The notes: generated from the letters alone by a model not told the origin. A stretch of 64,000 nt of DNA from an uncultured Eubacteriales bacterium (GCA_905198155.1 CAJKBQ010000016.1:4664-68663), one strand, 5' to 3'. Numbered from the stretch's first letter, positions 35,261-44,239 are shown. Numbers and translations: made by a program.

Positions 35261-35289
35261 ATTATAGCACTTTGCGCGGAAGAATGCAA
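35261..35289 (-). promoter_or_regulatory. asnA promoter
   Basis: On the minus strand TTGCAT (35289-35284), a 17-nt spacer and TATAAT (35266-35261). Confidence 0.75.
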
Positions 35290-35318
35290 TGCTTTTTTGC
35301 AATCCCAGCGGTTTTGAG

Positions 35319-35388
35319 CCGACGGAAAACGAATCGGGCCGAATTCCCGCCGGAGCCATGCAGCCAAACCACTTGCGTTTTCCGTCGG
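35319..35388. repeat. 13-bp inverted repeat at the MATE promoter
   Basis: CCGACGGAAAACG (35319-35331) and CGTTTTCCGTCGG (35376-35388) are perfect reverse complements 44 nt apart. The right arm overlaps the -35 box and the spacer of the MATE promoter, so it is a candidate operator. Confidence 0.5.
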
Positions 35389-35401
35389 AACGTGCTATAC
35401 T
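35373..35401 (+). promoter_or_regulatory. Promoter of the MATE pump
   Basis: TTGCGT (35373-35378), a 17-nt spacer and TATACT (35396-35401). Confidence 0.75.
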
Positions 35402-35450
35402 ATATGTTATATTCTGCGAAAATATCAAAGCAAGGCGGAGGCGTTTGCGC

Positions 35451-36824
35451 ATGGAGGACAAAACATTTCTGGGAACGGAGCCGGTCGGGAAACTGATGGT
35501 GCGGCTGGCGATTCCGACGGTGGTCGCGCAGCTGGTCAATATGCTGTACAACATCGTGGACCGCATTTACATCGGCCACATGGCCGACGGGCGGCTGGCA
35601 CTGACGGGCGTCGGCGTGTGTATGCCGGTCATTATGATCGTGTCGGCATTCGCATCGTTTGCCGCCAGCGGCGGCGCGCCGCGCGCGTCCATCGCAATGG
35701 GCAAAGGCGACGACCGTACGGCGGAGCGGATTTTGGGCGGATGCTTCGCGCTGCAAATCGTCATCGCTGCCGTGCTGACCGGCGTGCTGCTGATCTGGAA
35801 CCGCGATCTGCTGCTCGCGTTCGGCGCCAGCGAAAACACCATCGGCTACGCGACCGATTACATGAATATTTATGCGCTGGGTACGGCGTTCGTGCAGCTG
35901 ACGCTGGGAATGAACGCATTTGTCACCGCGCAGGGGTTCGCCAAAGTCGGGATGCGCACCGTGCTGATCGGCGCGGCGGCCAATATCGTGCTGGATCCGA
36001 TTTTCATCTTTGGGCTGAACATGGGCGTACGCGGCGCGGCATTGGCCACCATTCTGTCGCAGTGCGCATCGTGCGTATGGGTCGTCTGCTTTTTGACCGG
36101 CAAGCATACTTTGCTGCGGCTGTCCCCGGCGCAGATGCGGGTGGATCCGAAGCTGATTCTGCCGTGCGTTGCGCTGGGCAGTTCCACGTTTATCATGCAG
36201 GCCAGCGAAAGCGTCATCTCCGTGTGCTTCAACGCATCGCTGCTGCGCTACGGCGGCGACCTGGCGGTAGGCGCAATGACGATTCTGACCAGCGTGATGC
36301 AGTTCGCCATGCTGCCGCTCCAAGGGCTGGGGCAGGGCGCGCAGCCGATTTCCAGCTACAATTTCGGCGCGCGCAATGCGCCGCGGGTGCGGCAGACGTT
36401 CCGGCTGCTGCTGACGTCGTGCCTGACGTATTCGATCACGCTGTGGGTCGTGATTATGCTTTTCCCCGGTGTGTTCGTCCGCCTGTTCAACAACGACCCG
36501 GCGCTGGTGGAATTCACCGTGCGCGCGCTGCGCATTTACTGCGGCGCGCTGTTCCTGTTCGGAATTCAAATCGCGTGCCAGATGACGTTCGTTTCCACGG
36601 GCAACGCGCCGTGTTCGATTATCGTGGCGGTGCTGCGCAAATTCGTCCTGCTGATTCCGCTGATCTACATCCTGCCGCACTTCCTGCAGGATCAAACGAC
36701 GGCGGTGTACCTTGCCGAGCCGGTTGCCGACGGGGTTGCCGTCACCTGCACGGCGATTCTGTTTGCGGTGCAGTTCCGGAAGGCGCTGCGGGGGATTGAG
36801 AATGATGCGCATAATCCAAAATAA
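35451..36824 (+). CDS. MATE family efflux transporter
   Basis: A 457-aa membrane protein with about twelve helices in two homologous halves, typical of MepA/DinF-type MATE pumps. It begins with EPVGKLMVRLAIPTVVAQLVNMLYNIVDRIYIGHM, the standard first-helix segment, and has the second-half equivalent LGQGAQPISSYNFGARN. It exports cationic drugs or metabolites using a sodium or proton gradient. The ATG at 35451 follows GGCGGAGG; the longer reading from 35289 would start upstream of its promoter and is rejected. The 237-nt upstream region holds the divergent asnA promoter and a 13-bp inverted repeat. Confidence 0.94.
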   Translation: MEDKTFLGTEPVGKLMVRLAIPTVVAQLVNMLYNIVDRIYIGHMADGRLALTGVGVCMPVIMIVSAFASFAASGGAPRASIAMGKGDDRTAERILGGCFALQIVIAAVLTGVLLIWNRDLLLAFGASENTIGYATDYMNIYALGTAFVQLTLGMNAFVTAQGFAKVGMRTVLIGAAANIVLDPIFIFGLNMGVRGAALATILSQCASCVWVVCFLTGKHTLLRLSPAQMRVDPKLILPCVALGSSTFIMQASESVISVCFNASLLRYGGDLAVGAMTILTSVMQFAMLPLQGLGQGAQPISSYNFGARNAPRVRQTFRLLLTSCLTYSITLWVVIMLFPGVFVRLFNNDPALVEFTVRALRIYCGALFLFGIQIACQMTFVSTGNAPCSIIVAVLRKFVLLIPLIYILPHFLQDQTTAVYLAEPVADGVAVTCTAILFAVQFRKALRGIENDAHNPK

Positions 36825-36828
36825 ATTC

Positions 36829-36857
36829 TTGCAAACTGCGCCGAAATGTGCTATACT
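36829..36857 (+). promoter_or_regulatory. ychF promoter
   Basis: TTGCAA (36829-36834), a 17-nt spacer and TATACT (36852-36857). Confidence 0.75.
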
Positions 36858-36910
36858 AAGATAAGTATGCGCGGGCAATCGATTGAAGCTGTAAGGAGCT
36901 GGAAACTTTC

Positions 36911-38005
36911 ATGAAATTAGGTATCGTGGGTCTGCCCAACGTCGGCAAAAGCACCCTGTTCAATGCCATCACCAACGCGGGCGCGCAGTCCGCAAACTAT
37001 CCGTTCTGCACGATTGAGCCGAATGTCGGCGTCGTGGCCGTGCCGGACGAGCGGCTGGATCGCCTGGCCGAAATGTATCACCCGGAAAAATACACCCCCG
37101 CCACCATCGAATTCGTCGATATCGCCGGGCTGGTGCGCGGCGCCAGCAAGGGCGAAGGATTGGGAAACAAATTCCTTGCCAACATTCGCGAGGTGGATGC
37201 GATCGTTCATGTGGTGCGCTGCTTTGAAAACGACGACATCATCCACGTGGAGGGCAGCGTGGACCCGGCGCGCGACATTGAAACCATCAATCTGGAACTG
37301 ATTTTTTCCGATATGGAAGTGCTCGACCGCCGCATCGACAAAACGCAGAAGGCGCTCAAAGGCGACAAATCGCTCCAGCCGGAGCTGGATCTGTTCCTGC
37401 GGGTCAAAGCCGCGCTCGACGAAGGCAAGTCCGCGCGCAGCGTGGCGGTGACGCCGGAGGAAGCCGCCATTCTGTCCACCGTCAATCTGCTGACGAACAA
37501 GCCGATCATCTATGCCGCGAACCTCAGCGAGTCCGACTTTGCCGACGGCGAAGCGCACAACCCGTACTTGGACGCGGTGGAACGCATCGCGGCCGAGGAG
37601 CACGCCGCCGTGCTGCCGATCTGCGCCGAGATCGAGGCCGAAATCTCCGGGATGGAGCCGGACGAAAAGGCGATTTTCCTCGCGGACATGGGGCTGAGCG
37701 AATCGGGTCTGGATCGGCTGATTAAAGAATGCTACGCCCTGCTGGGCCTGATTTCGTACCTGACGGCCGGCGTGCAGGAAGTGCGCGCCTGGACGATTCC
37801 GCGCGGCACGAAAGCGCCGCAGGCCGCCGGCAAAATTCATTCCGACTTCGAGCGCGGCTTCATCCGGGCCGAAGTGGTTGCGTACAGCGACCTGATGGCG
37901 TGCGGATCCATGGCCGCCGCCAAAGAAAAAGGTCTGGTGCGTTCCGAAGGCAAAGAGTACGTGATGCAGGACGGCGACGTGGTGCTGTTCCGGTTCAACG
38001 TGTAA
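36911..38005 (+). CDS. ychF: Redox-regulated P-loop ATPase YchF (Obg-like)
   Basis: A 364-aa cytosolic translation-associated NTPase. G1 is GLPNVGKST, the G2/G3 region is DIAGLVRGASKGEGLGNKFL, and the G4 position NKPIIYAANL lacks the NKxD motif, which explains the family's ATP preference. The coiled-coil insertion and the C-terminal TGS domain (IPRGTKAPQAAGKIHSDFERGFIRAEV) complete the usual length. AAGGAG precedes the ATG by about 13 nt. It is monocistronic with its own promoter. Confidence 0.97.
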   Translation: MKLGIVGLPNVGKSTLFNAITNAGAQSANYPFCTIEPNVGVVAVPDERLDRLAEMYHPEKYTPATIEFVDIAGLVRGASKGEGLGNKFLANIREVDAIVHVVRCFENDDIIHVEGSVDPARDIETINLELIFSDMEVLDRRIDKTQKALKGDKSLQPELDLFLRVKAALDEGKSARSVAVTPEEAAILSTVNLLTNKPIIYAANLSESDFADGEAHNPYLDAVERIAAEEHAAVLPICAEIEAEISGMEPDEKAIFLADMGLSESGLDRLIKECYALLGLISYLTAGVQEVRAWTIPRGTKAPQAAGKIHSDFERGFIRAEVVAYSDLMACGSMAAAKEKGLVRSEGKEYVMQDGDVVLFRFNV

Positions 38006-38024
38006 AAAATCTCGATTACAAGCG

Positions 38025-38056
38025 GTGTCGCCTGTGCCGCGGGGCAGGCGATGCTT
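38025..38056. repeat. Hairpin downstream of ychF
   Basis: TCGCCTG (about 38026-38032) pairs with CAGGCGA across a GC-rich loop; outer AAGC/GCTT may extend the stem. No T run follows, so it is a structured RNA element or a weak terminator. The rest of 38006-38194 shows a direct repeat GGTGCATC (near 38097 and 38115) and an isolated TATAAT. Confidence 0.4.
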
Positions 38057-38194
38057 GGATTCCATTCGTTTCCGTCCCGCGGCTTTGAAAGCGGCCGGTG
38101 CATCAATGGGACAGGTGCATCGACCGCATTCTCAAATCCATTCCGTCCATATTATATAATGGATTGCGGAAAACTCATGAAAGGAGACGCGTCC

Positions 38195-38968
38195 ATGTCA
38201 CAATCCGCTCCGGCCGCAAGGCCCCGCATTCACCTGATGGACGAAGTCCGCGGCTTCGCGGTGCTGTGCATGGTGGTGCGCCATGCGTTCTACCTGATCG
38301 GCTACCTGTTTGACCAGCCGTGGGCACAGGCCGCGTTCGATTTTTTCGCCCCGGTGTCGCCGCTGTTTGCGGGCGCCTTCGTGCTGATTTCCGGCATCTC
38401 GTCGCAGCTGTCGCACAGCAACTGGGCACGCGGCGCCAGGCTGCTGGCCGTCGCGCTGGGGCTGACGCTCGCCACCGCGCTGGTCATCCCGGAGGAAATC
38501 ATCCGGTTCGGCGTGCTGCATATGCTGGCGGTCTGTATGCTCGTATTCGCCCTGCTCCAAAAACCATTGGCGCGCGTCCCGTTCGGCGTGGGCATTGCGG
38601 TCTGCATGGTAGGCTTTGTACTGACGGCCGGACTGTTTTTTGCGCCGGTGCCGTACGTCGGCGTGCCGGGCGTTCCGTTGCTGCAAATCTGTGCGGTCAG
38701 CGAATGGGGAAAATTCCTGTTCCCGCTCGGCATCCAGAACGTCGGCTTCTATTCGTCCGACTATTACCCGGTATTCCCGTGGATTTTCGTGTTCCTGGCC
38801 GGAACATTTCTGGGGCGGTTCGCCGCCGCAGGCCGTTTCCCGCAGTGGATGTACCCGGCGCGCGTCCCGGCATTTTCCTGGATGGGCAAACACGCGCTGG
38901 TGATCTACGTCCTGCACCAGCCCGTCCTGTACGGAATCGTATGGCTCATCTCCGCCATCGTTCCATAA
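38195..38968 (+). CDS. DUF1624 membrane acyltransferase-like protein
   Basis: A 257-aa polytopic membrane protein of the heparan-alpha-glucosaminide N-acetyltransferase-like DUF1624 family. It has the usual start RIHLMDEVRGFAVLCMVVRHAFY and about seven helices ending in GKHALVIYVLHQPVLYGI. Family members are thought to acylate surface or periplasmic sugars. The ATG at 38195 follows AAAGGAG; the reading from 38051 adds a non-hydrophobic stretch without a ribosome site. It ends in a clear terminator. The substrate is unknown. Confidence 0.87.
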   Translation: MSQSAPAARPRIHLMDEVRGFAVLCMVVRHAFYLIGYLFDQPWAQAAFDFFAPVSPLFAGAFVLISGISSQLSHSNWARGARLLAVALGLTLATALVIPEEIIRFGVLHMLAVCMLVFALLQKPLARVPFGVGIAVCMVGFVLTAGLFFAPVPYVGVPGVPLLQICAVSEWGKFLFPLGIQNVGFYSSDYYPVFPWIFVFLAGTFLGRFAAAGRFPQWMYPARVPAFSWMGKHALVIYVLHQPVLYGIVWLISAIVP

Positions 38969-38974
38969 TCAAAC

Positions 38975-39009
38975 AAACGGCGCAGCCTGCATGGCCGCGC
39001 CGTTTTTCA
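38975..39009. terminator. Terminator between convergent genes
   Basis: ACGGCGC (38977-38983) pairs with GCGCCGT (38997-39003), followed by TTTTC on plus; the minus side is also T-rich. Confidence 0.75.
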
Positions 39010-39046
39010 ATTTTCCGGAGCCGCTGTTCGTGATTCTGCGCGCATT

Positions 39047-39778
39047 TCATATCACAAACCCGCCGTTGACCCCGATCACCTGTCCCGTGATGAAGTCCCC
39101 GCCCGGCCCGGCCAAAAAGTGAATCACCCGTGCCACCTCGTCCGGCGTGCCCAGCCGTTCCAACGGCGTTTCGTCGGCGAGCGCGGCGCGGGTTTCGCCG
39201 TCCAGCAGGCCGTTCATCTCGGTGTCAATCACGCCCGGCGCCACGGCATTGACGGTGATCCCGCTCGGCCCCAGCTCCTTGGCCAGCGCCTGCGTCAGCC
39301 CATTGACCGCAGCTTTGGCGGCGGAGTAGTGCACCTCGCACGACGCGCCCACCTGTCCCCACATCGAGCTGACGTTGATAATCCGGCCGCTTTTGCGGTG
39401 AATCATGTCCGGCAGCGCCGCCTGGCAGCAGAAAAACACCCCGTCCAGGTTCACGCCCATCATCCGCCGCCAATCGGCTTCGGAAATGTCGGTGAACAGC
39501 TTCTGCTGCGCGATCCCGGCGTTGTTAATCAGCACGTCGATCGGCCCCAGCCGGTGCCGAATCTCGTCCGCCGCGGTCCATACCGCCGCCCGGTCGGCCA
39601 CGTCGCACCGCACCGGCAGCGCTTCCGCCCCCAGTGCGCGGCACGCCTCGGCCACTTCGCGCGCGGCATCGTCGTCCGCCCGGTACAGCAGCGCAATGCG
39701 GTCGCCGTCCGCCGCAAACCGCAGTGCGCACGCCCGGCCAATCCCGCGCGATCCGCCGGTAATCCATACGGTTTTCAT
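39047..39778 (-). CDS. SDR-family oxidoreductase, FabG-like
   Basis: A 243-aa classical SDR. The cofactor site TGGSRGIGRACAL and NNAGIAQ are present, with catalytic Ser in NVSSMWGQVG and Tyr/Lys in VHYSAAKAAV. The PGVIDTEMN and C-terminal GQVIGVNGGFVI segments complete the FabG-like pattern. No fatty acid genes are adjacent, so it may be a 3-oxoacyl reductase paralogue or a general ketoreductase. AAGGAGGG precedes the ATG. It lies 13 nt after the small membrane protein gene on the same strand, probably in one transcript. Confidence 0.88.
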   Translation of the reverse strand: MKTVWITGGSRGIGRACALRFAADGDRIALLYRADDDAAREVAEACRALGAEALPVRCDVADRAAVWTAADEIRHRLGPIDVLINNAGIAQQKLFTDISEADWRRMMGVNLDGVFFCCQAALPDMIHRKSGRIINVSSMWGQVGASCEVHYSAAKAAVNGLTQALAKELGPSGITVNAVAPGVIDTEMNGLLDGETRAALADETPLERLGTPDEVARVIHFLAGPGGDFITGQVIGVNGGFVI

Positions 39779-39791
39779 CTTCCGTCCCTCC

Positions 39792-40067
39792 TTACCGAAT
39801 CAACAGCAGTACCGTGTTCATCAGCACGCATACCGCCAAAAACAGCACGATCCCCGCCTTGAAGTAAAACAGCCCCGTGCTGCCTTTCGCGCGATTGCGC
39901 AGCACGCGCCGCATCAGCGCGGCCAGCGCCAGTTCCAGCGCAACGCCCAGCGCCGTATACCGCACCGCCGCCGGCAGCGGCTGCACCAACGCCGACACCG
40001 CGTAGCACGCCAGCAAAATCAAAAACGAAACGCTGAGCAAAATCTGATTGCAGCGATCCATCCGCAT
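39792..40067 (-). CDS. Small three-helix membrane protein
   Basis: A 91-aa protein of unknown function. The ATG at 40067 is preferred because GGAGGGGG lies 9 nt upstream; the in-frame TTG at 40091 lacks a site. Three hydrophobic helices are visible, separated by short loops with Arg-rich motifs (MRRVLRNRAK). I recognise no family. It is transcribed from the consensus promoter at 40104-40132, first in a two-gene operon with the SDR. Confidence 0.7.
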   Translation of the reverse strand: MRMDRCNQILLSVSFLILLACYAVSALVQPLPAAVRYTALGVALELALAALMRRVLRNRAKGSTGLFYFKAGIVLFLAVCVLMNTVLLLIR

Positions 40068-40103
40068 CCGAAAACGCCCCCTCCGATCCAAATTTCACTG
40101 TCC

Positions 40104-40132
40104 AGTATACCGGAAATTCGCGTTCCCGTCAA
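40104..40132 (-). promoter_or_regulatory. Promoter of the small membrane protein/SDR operon
   Basis: On the minus strand TTGACG (40132-40127), a 17-nt spacer and TATACT (40109-40104). Confidence 0.8.
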
Positions 40133-40201
40133 GCGCTTGCGCGGAATAACGGAAAAAAGCCGAAAAAATTCACATTCTGCGCAAAAACATTTGAAAAACA
40201 T

Positions 40202-40230
40202 TTGCACTCCGGCGCGGTTCGTGTTATAAT
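40202..40230 (+). promoter_or_regulatory. gltX-glnS promoter
   Basis: TTGCAC (40202-40207), a 17-nt spacer and TATAAT (40225-40230). Confidence 0.8.
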
Positions 40231-40298
40231 AAGCTATCACGAATCGTTTCCGGCACGCAGCCGGATCCAACCCCAATACGCAAAGGATGTTGAATCAA

Positions 40299-41759
40299 AT
40301 GGAAGAAGTTCGTTCCCGGTTTGCGCCCAGCCCCACCGGATTTATGCACGTGGGCAACCTGCGTACGGCGCTGTATGAATATCTGATTGCCCGGTCGCAG
40401 GGCGGCAAGTTTATCCTGCGGATCGAAGACACCGACCGCGAGCGCTATGTGGACGGCGCGGAACAGGTGATATACAATACGCTGCGCACCGTCGGCCTGC
40501 GCCACGACGAAGGCCCCGACATCGGCGGCCCCTACGGTCCCTACGTCCAAAGCGAACGGCTTGGAATGTACCGTCCGTACGCCGAGCAGCTGGTGCGCGA
40601 AGGCAAAGCGTACTACTGCTTCTGCACCAAAGAACGGCTCGATTCGCTCAAAGACGATTCCACCGACGAATTTTCCGGCGGCTACGACCGCCATTGCCGG
40701 AACCTCCCGGCCGACGAGGTGCAGCGGTTGCTGGACGCCGGTACCCCGTATGTGATTCGCCAAAAAGTCCCGCTCGAAGGAACCACCACGTTCCACGACG
40801 CAGTGTTCGGCGACATCACCGTCGAAAACAGCACGCTGGACGACCAGATTCTGCTCAAATCCGACGGATTCCCCACCTACAATTTTGCCAACGTCATCGA
40901 CGACCACACCATGCACATCACGCATGTGGTGCGCGGGTGCGAATACCTGTCGTCCGCGCCGAAGTATAACCTGCTGTACGAAGCGTTCGGCTGGGAGATC
41001 CCGACCTACGTGCACCTGCCGCTGATTCTCGGCAAAAACCCGGACGGCTCGGTCAGCAAGCTGTCCAAGCGCCACGGCGCCACCAGCTTCGAGGGTCTGG
41101 TACAGGACGGCTACCTGCCGGAAGCCATCGTCAACTACATCGCGCTGCTCGGCTGGTGCCCCAAAGAGAACCGCGAACTGTTCACGCTCGCCGAGCTGGA
41201 ACAGGCGTTCTGCATCGACGGCATCAGCAAATCGCCCGCGATTTTCGACTACGACAAACTCACCTGGTTCAACGGCGAATACATCCGCGCCATGGCGCCG
41301 GACGCGTTCGAGCAGCTGGCGGAGCCGGTGTTCCGCGAAGCGATTCCCGGCCAAGAGATGGATTGGGCGCTGATGGCGCAGATTTTGCAGCCGCGCGTCA
41401 CCAACCTGAAACAGATTCCGGACATGATCGCGTTTTTCCGCGCGCTGCCGGACTACGACGTCGCGCTTTTCGCCAACAAAAAAAGCAAAACCACGGTCGA
41501 AAACGTCCTGCCGACGCTGGAACGCGCCCAATCGGCGCTGGCCGCGCTGCCCGCCTGGACGGCCAACGCGATTCACGACCTGCTGATCGATATGGCGGTG
41601 CAGCTGGAAGTGAAAAACGGATTTGTGATGTGGCCGGTGCGCATCGCGGCCTCCGGTACGGCGGTCACGCCAGGCGGCGCGGTCGAGATTCTGGCGATTC
41701 TGGGCCGGGACGAAAGCCTGCGCCGCATCCGGCACGCCATCGACCTGCTGAAAAAATAA
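40299..41759 (+). CDS. gltX: Glutamyl-tRNA synthetase
   Basis: A 486-aa class I synthetase that charges tRNA-Glu. The HIGH-type motif is in APSPTGFMHVGN (His-Val-Gly-Asn at 17-20) and the KMSKS-type motif is KLSKRHG near residue 254. The anticodon-binding helical domain is at the C-terminus. The ATG at 40299 follows AAAGGA; an ATG four codons upstream overlaps that site. It forms an operon with glnS 31 nt downstream. The presence of both synthetases means tRNA-Gln can be charged directly. Confidence 0.96.
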   Translation: MEEVRSRFAPSPTGFMHVGNLRTALYEYLIARSQGGKFILRIEDTDRERYVDGAEQVIYNTLRTVGLRHDEGPDIGGPYGPYVQSERLGMYRPYAEQLVREGKAYYCFCTKERLDSLKDDSTDEFSGGYDRHCRNLPADEVQRLLDAGTPYVIRQKVPLEGTTTFHDAVFGDITVENSTLDDQILLKSDGFPTYNFANVIDDHTMHITHVVRGCEYLSSAPKYNLLYEAFGWEIPTYVHLPLILGKNPDGSVSKLSKRHGATSFEGLVQDGYLPEAIVNYIALLGWCPKENRELFTLAELEQAFCIDGISKSPAIFDYDKLTWFNGEYIRAMAPDAFEQLAEPVFREAIPGQEMDWALMAQILQPRVTNLKQIPDMIAFFRALPDYDVALFANKKSKTTVENVLPTLERAQSALAALPAWTANAIHDLLIDMAVQLEVKNGFVMWPVRIAASGTAVTPGGAVEILAILGRDESLRRIRHAIDLLKK

Positions 41760-41790
41760 TGAAATGACGTTTCGAGAGGGGATCACAGAT

Positions 41791-43476
41791 ATGGAAGACG
41801 AAATTCGGACGGAAGCCGAGAAAAAAGGCAATTTTATCGACGAATTCATCAAAGAAGACATCGCGCCCGGCGGGCGGTTTGCCGGTCAGCGCGTCCACAC
41901 GCGTTTTCCGCCGGAGCCGAACGGCTACCTGCACATCGGCCACCTGAAAGCGATCAACATCGACTTCGGCACGGCGGAGCGGTTCGGCGGCCTGTGCAAC
42001 CTGCGGATGGACGACACCAACCCGTCCAAAGAGGACGTGGAGTACGTGGACGCCATCCAGGAAGACATCAAATGGCTGGGCTTCACCTGGGACGACCGGT
42101 TTTTCTACGCGTCGTCCTACTTCCCGCAAATGTATGAATTTGCCGTGCAGCTGATCCGCAAAGGGCTGGCCTATGTGTGCGAGCTGACGGCCGACCAGAT
42201 GCACGAATACCGCGGCGACCTGACGCACCCGGCCACCAGCCCGTACCGCGACCGCCCGGTTGCGGAAAACCTGGAGCTGTTCCGGCGGATGAAAGCCGGC
42301 GAATTTGAAGACGGCCGCATGACGCTGCGCGCCAAGATCGACCTCGCGTCCGGCAACTTCAATATGCGCGACCCGGTCATCTACCGGATCAACCACGCCC
42401 GCCATCACAATACCGGCGACGAATGGTGCATTTACCCGATGTACGACTTTGCGCACCCCATCGAGGACGCGCTGGAAGGCATCACCCATTCGCTCTGCAC
42501 GCTGGAATTTGAAGCCCACCGTCCGTTGTACGACTGGGTCATCGCCAATATCGATATCGACGCCAAACCGCGCCAGATCGAGTTCGCCCGCCTGAACATC
42601 ACCAACACCGTGATGAGCAAGCGCAAACTCCGCCAGCTGGTGGAGCAGCACTACGTCCGCGGCTGGGACGATCCCCGGATGCCCACCATCTGCGGCCTGC
42701 GCCGCCGCGGCTACACCCCGGCCGCCATCCGCAATTTCTGCGACCGCATCGGCGTCGCCAAAGCCGCCAGCGTCGTGGAATACGCGTTCCTGGAACACTG
42801 CCTGCGCGAAGACCTCAACGCCACCGCGCTGCGCGTGATGGGCGTGCTGCACCCGGTGAAGCTGGTGCTGGAAAACTACCCCGCCGATCAGACCGAAACG
42901 TTTGACGTCGAAAACAACCCCGCCGACCCGGCCGCCGGGACGCGCCCGGTGTCGTTCTCGCGCGAACTTTGGGTCGAAGCGGAGGACTTTATGGAGGAGC
43001 CGGTCAAAGGCTATCACCGCCTGTATCCGGGCAACGAAGTGCGCCTGAAAACGGCGTATGTCATCCGTTGCACCGGCTGCAAAAAAGACGCCGACGGCCG
43101 CGTGACCGAAATCACCGCGACCTACGATCCGGCCACCCGCGGCGGCAACACGCCGGACGGCCGCAAGGTCAAAGCGACCATCCACTGGGTGGACGCCGCA
43201 ACGGCGGTAGACGCCGAGGTCCGGCTGTACGACAATCTCTTCACCGTGGCGGACCCCGACTCCGGCGATAAAAACTTCCTCGACTACCTCAACCCCGACT
43301 CGCTCCAAGTGCTGACGCACTGCAAAGTCGAAGCGTCGCTGCGCAGCGTCAAAGCGCCGGCGTCGTTCCAGTTCCTGCGGCTGGGCTACTTCTGCGTCGA
43401 TCCGGACACGACCGACGGTCGTCCGGTGTTCAACCGGAGCGTTTCGCTCAAAGACAGCTTCAAACCCAAAGGATAA
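41791..43476 (+). CDS. glnS: Glutaminyl-tRNA synthetase
   Basis: A 561-aa class I synthetase that charges tRNA-Gln. The HIGH motif is in FPPEPNGYLHIGHLKAIN (residues 48-51) and the KMSKS-type motif is VMSKRKL near residue 275. The C-terminal two-barrel anticodon domain is present (VKGYHRLYPGNEVRLKTAYVIRC). The ATG at 41791 follows GAGAGGGG; a start nine codons earlier lacks a site. GlnRS is present in only part of the Firmicutes and was probably acquired. It ends in a strong terminator. Confidence 0.96.
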   Translation: MEDEIRTEAEKKGNFIDEFIKEDIAPGGRFAGQRVHTRFPPEPNGYLHIGHLKAINIDFGTAERFGGLCNLRMDDTNPSKEDVEYVDAIQEDIKWLGFTWDDRFFYASSYFPQMYEFAVQLIRKGLAYVCELTADQMHEYRGDLTHPATSPYRDRPVAENLELFRRMKAGEFEDGRMTLRAKIDLASGNFNMRDPVIYRINHARHHNTGDEWCIYPMYDFAHPIEDALEGITHSLCTLEFEAHRPLYDWVIANIDIDAKPRQIEFARLNITNTVMSKRKLRQLVEQHYVRGWDDPRMPTICGLRRRGYTPAAIRNFCDRIGVAKAASVVEYAFLEHCLREDLNATALRVMGVLHPVKLVLENYPADQTETFDVENNPADPAAGTRPVSFSRELWVEAEDFMEEPVKGYHRLYPGNEVRLKTAYVIRCTGCKKDADGRVTEITATYDPATRGGNTPDGRKVKATIHWVDAATAVDAEVRLYDNLFTVADPDSGDKNFLDYLNPDSLQVLTHCKVEASLRSVKAPASFQFLRLGYFCVDPDTTDGRPVFNRSVSLKDSFKPKG

Positions 43477-43491
43477 CCAAATTGATAAAAC

Positions 43492-43538
43492 AGAGGGAAA
43501 ACTGCCGATATTTTCCGACAATTTTCCCTCTTTTTTCA
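43492..43538 (+). terminator. Terminator of gltX-glnS
   Basis: AGAGGGAAAA (43492-43501) pairs with TTTTCCCTCT (43522-43531), followed by TTTTT. Confidence 0.88.
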
Positions 43539-43598
43539 AAAATCCGTTTTTCGGGCGCAGGTTGCGAAAAAAAATCGCCAAAATTTTGATCGAAACAG

Positions 43599-43627
43599 TT
43601 GACATGGACAAAACAATGCGGTATGAT
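43599..43627 (+). promoter_or_regulatory. Promoter of the sigma factor gene
   Basis: TTGACA (43599-43604), a 17-nt spacer and TATGAT (43622-43627); near consensus. Confidence 0.85.
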
Positions 43628-43668
43628 TGTACTGTACCGTTTTTTCAGGCGAATGGGATGATGTGCAG

Positions 43669-44238
43669 GTGGAAACGCTTCAATTCAATCGGCTGGCGGA
43701 ACGCGCCCGCAGCGGGGACGCGGATGCACTGGCCGGGATTGTGCTGGAGCTGCTGCCGCAGATTCACCGGAAAGCTGCCGCACTGGCGCGCGGCGGCGTG
43801 GAAGCCGACGACCTGGCGCAGGAAGGTGCGATCGGTCTGCTGCGCGCAGCCGATCGGTTCAGCCCGGCGTACGGCGTGCCGTTTGCCTCGTTTGCTTTGA
43901 TCTGTGCGGAGCGGCAGATGCGCTCGGCGCTGCGGCGCGTGCGGCAATCGTCGCGCACCCCAGCGGAGCCGCCGCTGTCGATCGACGACCTGGCGCAGGA
44001 GCTGCCGTCCGGCTCGCCGATGGAAAATCCGGAAGAACGGCTGCTGGTGCAGGAACGGCTGCGCGCCGTGTTTCGTACGGCAGAGGAGCGGTTGACGCCG
44101 CTCGAAAAAAAGGTTCTGGCGGATTTCCTCAAGTCCGCCTCGTACCGCGAAACGGCCGACCGGCTTGGCCTGTCGCAAAAATCCGTGGACAACGCGATGC
44201 AGCGTATTCGCCGCAAGCTGCGCGGATCCAGCGGTTGA
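43669..44238 (+). CDS. Sigma-70 family factor, SigH-like
   Basis: A 189-aa alternative sigma factor. Region 2 reads EADDLAQEGAIGLLRAADRF and ASFALICAERQMRSALRR. Region 4 is a helix-turn-helix, LTPLEKKVLADFL then YRETADRLGLSQKSVDNAMQRIRRKL. Regions 1.1 and 3 are missing, as in SigH/Spo0H-like factors. The GTG at 43669 is chosen because GGGA lies 10 nt upstream; a GTG at 43663 is possible, and the longer reading from 43627 begins inside the -10 box. No anti-sigma gene is adjacent. SigH-like factors drive early sporulation or competence genes; whether this is the main SigH is not certain. Confidence 0.85.
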   Translation: METLQFNRLAERARSGDADALAGIVLELLPQIHRKAAALARGGVEADDLAQEGAIGLLRAADRFSPAYGVPFASFALICAERQMRSALRRVRQSSRTPAEPPLSIDDLAQELPSGSPMENPEERLLVQERLRAVFRTAEERLTPLEKKVLADFLKSASYRETADRLGLSQKSVDNAMQRIRRKLRGSSG

Positions 44239-44239
44239 C

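Noticed and set aside
43562..43900. Alternative frame over the sigma factor start
   Set aside because: It begins upstream of the promoter, is Arg/Trp-rich and has no motif.
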